A DNA stretch of 64,000 bases, from positions 1 through 64,000 of the forward strand of contig JAEZVB010000008.1 in assembly GCA_023443285.1 (NCBI GenBank), in the 5' to 3' direction. The translations under genes and the position numbers were made by a program. Source of the DNA: Bacillota bacterium. GTDB lineage: Bacteria; Bacillota; Negativicutes; Sporomusales; Sporomusaceae. Positions 58,824 to 64,000 of this stretch are shown piece after piece (position 1 is the first letter of the stretch; every line of letters begins with the position of its first letter). The notes under the pieces were generated by a model. The model had not been told where the DNA came from and did no database searches. It saw nothing but the letters and a program-made list of their open reading frames with translations.

Positions 58824-60839
58824 ATGCAAGTCGTGCGCTCTGTTTGTCCGTATGATTGTCCTGACACATGTGGTCTGCTTGTTCATATAGATGGCAGCAA
58901 AGTTGTTAAAGTCCAGGGTGATCCTGAACACCCATTTACCAGAGGGACGCTTTGTCCGAAAATGGCTCAGTATGAAAAAACAATTCATTCGCCACGGCGA
59001 ATCATGACACCCTTACTGCGAACAGGGTCTAAGGGAAGCGGTCAGTTTACGCCAATTTCCTGGAAGGAAGCCACTCAGCTTATAAAAACTAAATGGAATA
59101 AAATAATTGCTGACTACGGTGCAGAGGCAATATTGCCCTATTCGTATGCCGGAACCATGGGGCTTGTTCAGCGCAACGCCGGACACCCCTTTTTTTATAG
59201 CCTAGGTGCATCGCGGCTGGAACGTACTATCTGTTCGCCAGCAAAAGGATATGGATGGGATACAGTAATGGGGCAAACAATGGCACCTCATACTAACGAA
59301 ATTCATAAAAGTGATCTGGTTATCTTATGGGGCATTCATGCCTTGGCAACTAATATTCATATTATGCATGATATAAATATAGCTAAGAAGCAAGGTGCCA
59401 GGGTGTGGCTGATTGATACTTATGAGACAACAACAGCGCAAATTGCTGATCAGGTTATCACGGTTCGGCCAGGTACAGATGGGGCTCTGGCGTTAGGCAT
59501 GATGCATGTAATAGCACGCGAACCCCTTATTGATGAAGAGTTTATCCATACATATGTGCAAGGGTATGAAGAACTTAAGAAGACGGTCTTGCCTGATTAT
59601 TCGCCAGAGAGAGTAAGCGAAATAACCGGCATTACTGCCGGGGTTATTGAAGATATGGCCAGGCAGTATGCTAAGGCAAAAGCACCATTTATTAGACTGG
59701 GCAGTGGTTTATCCCGGTACAGCAACGGAGCGATGACTGTTCGCACGATTACTTGTCTGCCTGCGCTGGTTGGGGCATGGGGCAAACCGGGCGGCGGGCT
59801 TTTGGCTGGCACATCTACTGGAGGTGCACTGGATACAAGTCGGATAACCCGTGAAGACTTCCAGGAGAATACGACACGGAATATCAATATGAACCAATTA
59901 GGGGATGCGCTGAATGAAATGAAAGATCCGCCGGTAATGAGTTTGTATGTGTATGCTTCCAATCCGGCAGCGGTGGCGCCTGACCAGAACCGGGTGCTCC
60001 AAGGCTTGGCAAGAGAGGATATTTTCACTGTAGTTCACGAGCGTTTTATGACTGATACGGCAAAATACGCTGATATTGTTTTGCCGGCAACTACCTCATT
60101 GGAACATAGTGATATCTATCGTGCTTATGGTCATTACGGAGTGCAGCGGGCTTACCCGACAATTCCACCGGTAGGGCAAGCAAAATCCAACTGGGAAGTA
60201 TTTTGTCTGTTGGCTGAAGCGATGGGCATCAATAAACCCTTCTTTAAACAATCGGCTGATGATGTAATTGATAGTATTTTGGCCCAGCCGTCATCTTGGC
60301 TGGCAAGCACTCAGATTATGGCATTGTTTGAAGGGCGGCCAGTGGAATTATCGCTGCCGGACGATTACAAGATCAACTTCAAAACTCGGTCAGGGAAAAT
60401 TGAGATTCTTAATCCTGCTGAAGATAAACCTCTGCCCCAATATTCTAAGCCGCATGGAGATGACGCCGCTTTCTGGCTTGTTAATTCTCCTGATGTACGT
60501 TTATTAAACTCTTCTTTTAACGAAAGAACAGAACTAACCAAGACAAACAAAATGCTGTTGCAAATGAATCCGGTTGATGCTGCAAAAATGGAGCTAAGAG
60601 ATGGTCAGCTTGTGCTTGCTTCCAACGAGCGCGGCCAGGTCACCTTTACATTAAAAGTTTCGTCCAAAGTTCCACAATGCGTGGTTGTTACGGAAGGAAT
60701 ATGGTGGCTTGAACATGCTCCCGGTAATCGTTCAGTTAATGCTCTGACTTCACAGCGCCTTACCGATAAGGCCAAAGGGAGTACTTTTTATGATGTCAAA
60801 GTAAATATAAAAGCAGTGGATTCAGCTAACGCAAGTTAA
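58824..60839 (+). CDS. Molybdopterin-dependent oxidoreductase (DMSO reductase family)
   Basis: A 671-residue bis-MGD enzyme of the DMSO reductase superfamily. The N-terminal iron-sulfur site is CPYDCPDTC with the fourth cysteine in TLCPKM. The cofactor regions include ERTICSPAKGYGW, VILWGIHALATNIHIMHDINIAKK, TVRPGTDGALALGMMHVIAREP and the C-terminal molybdopterin-binding barrel (LLNSSFNERTELTK, QMNPVDAAKMELRDGQLV). No electron-transfer or membrane-anchor partner subunit and no twin-arginine signal are seen, so it should be cytoplasmic. Substrate is unknown; formate dehydrogenase- or thiosulfate reductase-type relatives vary widely. AAGGAGG ribosome site. Confidence 0.88.
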   Translation: MQVVRSVCPYDCPDTCGLLVHIDGSKVVKVQGDPEHPFTRGTLCPKMAQYEKTIHSPRRIMTPLLRTGSKGSGQFTPISWKEATQLIKTKWNKIIADYGAEAILPYSYAGTMGLVQRNAGHPFFYSLGASRLERTICSPAKGYGWDTVMGQTMAPHTNEIHKSDLVILWGIHALATNIHIMHDINIAKKQGARVWLIDTYETTTAQIADQVITVRPGTDGALALGMMHVIAREPLIDEEFIHTYVQGYEELKKTVLPDYSPERVSEITGITAGVIEDMARQYAKAKAPFIRLGSGLSRYSNGAMTVRTITCLPALVGAWGKPGGGLLAGTSTGGALDTSRITREDFQENTTRNINMNQLGDALNEMKDPPVMSLYVYASNPAAVAPDQNRVLQGLAREDIFTVVHERFMTDTAKYADIVLPATTSLEHSDIYRAYGHYGVQRAYPTIPPVGQAKSNWEVFCLLAEAMGINKPFFKQSADDVIDSILAQPSSWLASTQIMALFEGRPVELSLPDDYKINFKTRSGKIEILNPAEDKPLPQYSKPHGDDAAFWLVNSPDVRLLNSSFNERTELTKTNKMLLQMNPVDAAKMELRDGQLVLASNERGQVTFTLKVSSKVPQCVVVTEGIWWLEHAPGNRSVNALTSQRLTDKAKGSTFYDVKVNIKAVDSANAS

Positions 60840-60891
60840 AGCGCATACTATACAATAGTAATGCTGTTACATATGCGGAAGGATTGAATAT

Positions 60892-61881
60892 ATGAAAAAC
60901 ATAGTGATACTTGCAACCGGAGGAACCATTGCCGGAGTATCAGATGGCCCTACCGACATTGTAGGATATCATGCAGGTATAGTACCCATAGAAGAAATAG
61001 TAGAGAACATCGAGCCGTTAAAAACCATTGCAAACATTACCACAAGCCAGATTGCTCAGATTGACAGTGCTGACATGAATCACGAAATTTGGCTTCGTTT
61101 GGCTGAGCGAATAAACACTCTATTATGGCAGACGGACGTAGATGGAATTGTTGTAACTCATGGAACTGATACCTTGGAAGAGACCGCTTATTTCTTGAAT
61201 CTTGTGGTAAAAAGTCAGAAGCCGGTTGTGCTTGTCGGAGCAATGCGACCATCCACAGCTATCAGCCCGGATGGTCCTATGAATTTATATAATGCCATCA
61301 TTTTGGCGGTAAGTCCTGCAGCGTGGGATAAGGGAGTGCTTGTATCACTTAACGATACAATTAACAGCAGCCGGGAAGTAACCAAAACCAACACCGCCCT
61401 GCAAGATACCTTTAAAGCTCCAGAACTCGGCTACCTGGGCTACATTGTTGACGGGCAGCCACATTTTTATCGCATGCCGACTCGTAAGCACACGTACATG
61501 ACCGATTTTAATATTTCGGGAATTACAGAATTCCCTTATGTTGAAATTATTTATGGTCATGTAAATGACAAAGCAATAGTAGCCGAGGCAGCTGTGGCGG
61601 CAGGAGCCAAAGGGGTTATTTACGCAGGGCTTGGTAACGGAAATATGTCACAAGCCATGGAAAACACATTCCGGAAAATACAAGACCAAGGTGTTGTCGT
61701 TGTTCGCAGTACTCGAGCCGGAAATGGGGTAGTTACAAGAAACGGCGCTCTTACAGAAGGTCATACGCATTTTGTAGCAGCCGATAATCTCAGTCCACAA
61801 AAAGCAAGAATCCTACTCATGCTGGCTTTGACCAAAACCAATAATCCTAAGGAAATACAAGAAATGTTTTGGACTTATTAG
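60892..61881 (+). CDS. L-asparaginase
   Basis: A 329-residue type I/II asparaginase-like protein. First catalytic block: LATGGTIAGVSDG (Thr about 10-12); second: VVTHGTDTLEETAYFL, with LVGAMRPSTAISPDGPMNLYNAI. It hydrolyses asparagine to aspartate and ammonia. The sequence layout is like the type II (EcAII) enzymes, but there is no signal peptide, so it should act in the cytoplasm. GCGGAAGGA lies upstream of the ATG. It is 52 bases after the molybdopterin gene. Confidence 0.93.
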   Translation: MKNIVILATGGTIAGVSDGPTDIVGYHAGIVPIEEIVENIEPLKTIANITTSQIAQIDSADMNHEIWLRLAERINTLLWQTDVDGIVVTHGTDTLEETAYFLNLVVKSQKPVVLVGAMRPSTAISPDGPMNLYNAIILAVSPAAWDKGVLVSLNDTINSSREVTKTNTALQDTFKAPELGYLGYIVDGQPHFYRMPTRKHTYMTDFNISGITEFPYVEIIYGHVNDKAIVAEAAVAAGAKGVIYAGLGNGNMSQAMENTFRKIQDQGVVVVRSTRAGNGVVTRNGALTEGHTHFVAADNLSPQKARILLMLALTKTNNPKEIQEMFWTY

Positions 61882-61966
61882 CAGATTAATCAAGCCCTCT
61901 GGCGACTTGCTCTTTCTGTGGTGATACGAAAGAGGAGCCATTGCAAAAAAAAGATTGTAACAATTC

Positions 61967-61995
61967 TGGACAATTTGTTCCGGAATTGTTATAAT
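61967..61995 (+). promoter_or_regulatory. TetR gene promoter overlapped by an operator
   Basis: TGGACA at 61967-61972 serves as a -35 box and TATAAT at 61990-61995 as a -10 box, with a 17-base spacer. The spacer contains the operator-like TGGACAATTTGTTCC, which recurs (inverted) at 62605-62628. A repressor bound here would block the promoter. Confidence 0.65.
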
Positions 61996-62014
61996 AATAA
62001 AGCGGGGTGAAAAT

Positions 62015-62596
62015 ATGGCACGACCGAAAGCGTTTGACAGAGAAGAAGCCTTGCGAAAGGCTATGAAAACCTTCTGGGAAAAGGGCTATGACGGTACCAA
62101 TACTTTTCATTTGGTAGATTCAATGAACATTAGCCGTTCTAGTTTATACGAAACTTTTGGAGATAAGCAAACCTTGTTTATCGAAGCGTTGAATTTCTAT
62201 GCACAATTTATCAATCAAAAACGCTCTACTATCTTTAAAAAAGCCAATACAATCAAACAAGGATTTAGTGACTTTTTTGATGAGATCATCTCTAACGCAT
62301 TAGATGAGGAATATCCTGGCGGTTGCTTTTTTGTGAATACTGCCATTTCTTTGCCGTGTGCAGATGAAAGAGTGAAGTCGGCAATATTACTCGGAGCGAA
62401 AAAGGTGGAAGAGGAATTCGTAAATCTTATCGAGCAAGGTAAGAAAAATGGTGAATTTTGTATAGAAAAAGATTCGCGAGCAATCGCAAGACTTTTTCTG
62501 GGTTTATTATGTGGGATGAATGTTGTAGCCAGAATCCAAAAGGATCGCAATGTATTATCAGATATGGTAAAAACAGCTCTGGCAAGTCTCAGCTAA
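62015..62596 (+). CDS. TetR/AcrR-family regulator
   Basis: A 193-residue repressor. The N-terminal helix-turn-helix is FDREEALRKAMKTFWEKGYDGTNTFHLVDSMNISRSSLYETFGDKQTLF; the C-terminal two thirds form the ligand-binding helical domain with cysteines near NTAISLPCADERV. The related NemR/TetR regulators next to Old Yellow Enzymes respond to electrophiles through cysteine modification, which may be the case here (inference). Similar operators precede both this gene and the OYE gene, so it probably represses both. Confidence 0.9.
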   Translation: MARPKAFDREEALRKAMKTFWEKGYDGTNTFHLVDSMNISRSSLYETFGDKQTLFIEALNFYAQFINQKRSTIFKKANTIKQGFSDFFDEIISNALDEEYPGGCFFVNTAISLPCADERVKSAILLGAKKVEEEFVNLIEQGKKNGEFCIEKDSRAIARLFLGLLCGMNVVARIQKDRNVLSDMVKTALASLS

Positions 62597-62604
62597 ATTT
62601 TTTT

Positions 62605-62628
62605 AATAATTCTGGAACAAACTGTCCA
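62605..62628 (+). promoter_or_regulatory. TetR operator upstream of the OYE gene
   Basis: TTCTGGAACAAACTGTCCA lies in this span. Its complement reads TGGACAGTTTGTTCC then AGAA, matching the operator at 61967-61990 (TGGACARTTTGTTCC) with one changed base. It is 95 bases before the OYE start. Confidence 0.65.
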
Positions 62629-62722
62629 ATAATATATGTTATTTTAAGGTGGTGAGCACGCCAATCGGCTCGTGTATTCCAATGCCCCCAAATTCTAATG
62701 TAGAGTAAAGGATGGTAAGAGC

Positions 62723-63808
62723 ATGAAAACGTTATTTGATAAAACCGATTTGAATGGACTCGTGTTGAAAAACCGTTTTGTCCGCAGTGCTACTCAGGAA
62801 GCGTTAGCCGGTGAAAACGGTAGTGTTAGTGAAGCCTTACTCAATACATATAGCGAGCTTGCAGCAGGCAATGTTGGAATGATTATTGCCGGTTGGGCTT
62901 ACATATTACCGGATGGCCAGGGTTTGCCAGCTATGCTTGGTATTCAAGACGATTCTTTAATTACTGGATACCAGAATTTAACCAAACAAGTACATAAGTA
63001 TGACTCGCGAATTATTCTGCAGATTGGCTACGGCGGTACTCAATCGCCATTTAATCCGGCGTCCGAGGTTTATAGTCCTTCAGACGTACCGGAGTTGGCA
63101 TCTGGTAGAATAGGCAAGGAAATGTCAGATGAAGATATTTCGAGATTAAAACAAGCCTTCGTTGAGGCGGCAAGGCGAGCCAAACTTGCTGGTTTTGACG
63201 GTGTACAAATACATGCCGCACACGGCTTCTTGTTAAGCCAGTTTCTCAGTCCTTACTACAATCGCCGAACCGACCAATATGGTGGAGTAATCGAAAATAG
63301 GGCGCGAATCATAATGGAAATTTATCAAGCGATTCGTAACGAAGTTGGGCCTGAGTTCAAGATTCTTGCCAAAATCAATTGCGCAGACTTTATCGAGGGC
63401 GGCCTTGAATTGAACGAAAGCCTTTATGTCTGTGAGCATCTTGCCAAGCTTGGTATTGATGCACTGGAAATCAGTGGCGGAATGGGAGCTGTTCGATTAA
63501 AAAGCACAGTCCAGCCCAATATTTTATCAACTGAGCAAGAAGGTTATTTTGCGAAGTCAGCAGCTGAAATTGCCTCCGCGGTTAATATTCCGGTCATACT
63601 GGTAGGTGGGTTACGTTCGCTGGATGTGATGAATCAATTATTGAATGAAACGAAGATTTCCTACTTTTCCATGTGCCGGCCATTTCTCGCGGAACCTGAT
63701 TTGATAACTCAATTTCAAGAACAGTATCAAACCAAATGTAAATGTATTTCATGTAATAAATGTATTACACCTAAAGGAATCTACTGTACCGTCTTTGATA
63801 AAAGATAA
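62723..63808 (+). CDS. NADH:flavin oxidoreductase (Old Yellow Enzyme family)
   Basis: A 361-residue FMN-dependent ene-reductase-type barrel. Markers: LKNRFVRSATQEALAGENGS near the N-terminus, HAAHGFLLSQFLSPYYNRRTDQYGG (the family signature with catalytic His-Ala-Ala-His), and ILVGGLRSLDVMNQ. A C-terminal cysteine cluster, CKCISCNKCI, follows the barrel; iron-sulfur versions of this family carry similar cysteines, but the second domain for NAD(P)H is missing here. Likely detoxifies electrophilic enones or reduces a specific enoate. ATG 62723 has AAAGGATGG upstream. Controlled by the TetR gene just before (inference). Confidence 0.92.
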   Translation: MKTLFDKTDLNGLVLKNRFVRSATQEALAGENGSVSEALLNTYSELAAGNVGMIIAGWAYILPDGQGLPAMLGIQDDSLITGYQNLTKQVHKYDSRIILQIGYGGTQSPFNPASEVYSPSDVPELASGRIGKEMSDEDISRLKQAFVEAARRAKLAGFDGVQIHAAHGFLLSQFLSPYYNRRTDQYGGVIENRARIIMEIYQAIRNEVGPEFKILAKINCADFIEGGLELNESLYVCEHLAKLGIDALEISGGMGAVRLKSTVQPNILSTEQEGYFAKSAAEIASAVNIPVILVGGLRSLDVMNQLLNETKISYFSMCRPFLAEPDLITQFQEQYQTKCKCISCNKCITPKGIYCTVFDKR

Positions 63809-63833
63809 CTTACAAGGGACAGGGATCATATTA

Positions 63834-63875
63834 CAAAAACACCACCCCGAATTTAATTTTGGGGTGGTGTTTTTG
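63834..63875. terminator. Bidirectional terminator at the window end
   Basis: A perfect 15-base stem, CAAAAACACCACCCC with GGGGTGGTGTTTTTG, lying between the convergent OYE gene and the partial gene at 63898. Confidence 0.92.
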
Positions 63876-63897
63876 TAGGAATAAGTCAAATCTGGAT

Positions 63898-64000
63898 CTA
63901 CTGGTTCTCATTGCCAGAACTACCGTAGAAGTATTTGACATAGGAATCTTGAATCCAGTGGATCAGTGCTTTTTCATAAGGGTCTTCGATTTTATCGCTA
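63898..64000 (-). CDS. C-terminal end of an unidentified gene
   Basis: The last 33 codons of a minus-strand gene whose start lies beyond the window. The visible end includes EDPYEKALIHWIQDSYVKYF and closes GSSGNENQ. It sits directly after the bidirectional terminator at 63834, consistent with a convergent gene. The fragment is too short to assign a family, but the reading frame is open to the window edge and has a stop at 63898-63900. Confidence 0.55.
   Translation of the reverse strand, partial: SDKIEDPYEKALIHWIQDSYVKYFYGSSGNENQ

Noticed and set aside
1..64000. CRISPR arrays, tRNA or rRNA genes, insertion sequences
   Set aside because: I looked for regular spaced repeats, cloverleaf-like segments and transposase motifs on both strands and found none.

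Overview
The window is about 64 kb of low-to-medium GC DNA from an anaerobic, motile bacterium. Several things point to a Firmicute, most plausibly a Negativicutes/Sporomusaceae-type organism: strong AGGAGG ribosome sites, many short soluble chemoreceptors, TRAP transporters, ferredoxin-dependent 2-oxoacid oxidoreductase, butyrate kinase, a superoxide-reductase-like domain and HelD. This placement is an inference from gene content; there is no rRNA or other taxonomic marker in view. The DNA is dense single-copy chromosome. I see no transposase, phage module, CRISPR array, tRNA or rRNA.

Layout. 1-1.2 kb: end of a threonine aldolase gene and trmO. 1.2-7.0 kb: an acid-catabolism locus with a CdaR-type regulator, a GntP permease, a metallo-beta-lactamase-fold hydrolase, a soluble chemoreceptor carrying the same diacid-sensing domain as the regulator, and glycerate kinase. 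7.2-14.2 kb: a TRAP transporter system with its own two-component system and two binding proteins. 14.5-17.9 kb: two tandem paralogous proteins of unknown function and a chemoreceptor whose Cache domain appears to lie in the cytoplasm. 18.0-23.7 kb: the region I find most unusual, made of an ArsS-type radical SAM gene, a chromosomal Rep_3-type (plasmid initiator-like) gene, a BioB-like radical SAM gene and a sulfonate/nitrate-type ABC transporter. The three promoters there share an ACTTGCAATC element at the -35 position. 23.9-30.2 kb: an AraC regulator, a small flavin-type oxidase with a ribosome site buried in a hairpin, a binding protein plus GGDEF/HD-GYP sensor pair, a fusion of an XRE regulator to a superoxide-reductase-like domain, and a flavoprotein.

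30.4-39.8 kb: a complete xylose locus (xylR, xylB, xylA, xylFGH, galM) with two recognisable XylR operators. 39.8-43.7 kb: helD with a long leader containing a terminator, divergent from an AraC gene; an 18-base repeat precedes both the AraC gene and the small gene it probably controls. 43.8-50.0 kb: an MBL hydrolase, then a likely operon of pduL, a methyltransferase, four 2-oxoacid:ferredoxin oxidoreductase subunits and butyrate kinase. Together these could turn a 2-oxoacid into an acyl-CoA, an acyl phosphate and finally an acid plus ATP. 50.2-56.9 kb: a soluble cupin/PocR histidine kinase and response regulator, ilvD, a BASS-type exporter, a methyltransferase and another soluble chemoreceptor. 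57.1-64.0 kb: an IT-superfamily-like permease, a molybdopterin oxidoreductase, asparaginase, a TetR regulator with paired operators and the Old Yellow Enzyme it probably controls, and the end of an unidentified gene.

A recurring theme is small-molecule sensing tied directly to transport and catabolism: nearly every metabolic block has its own regulator, two-component system or chemoreceptor beside it. Gene functions are assigned from recognisable motifs without database searches, and many starts were moved from the longest ORF to the codon with a proper ribosome site.
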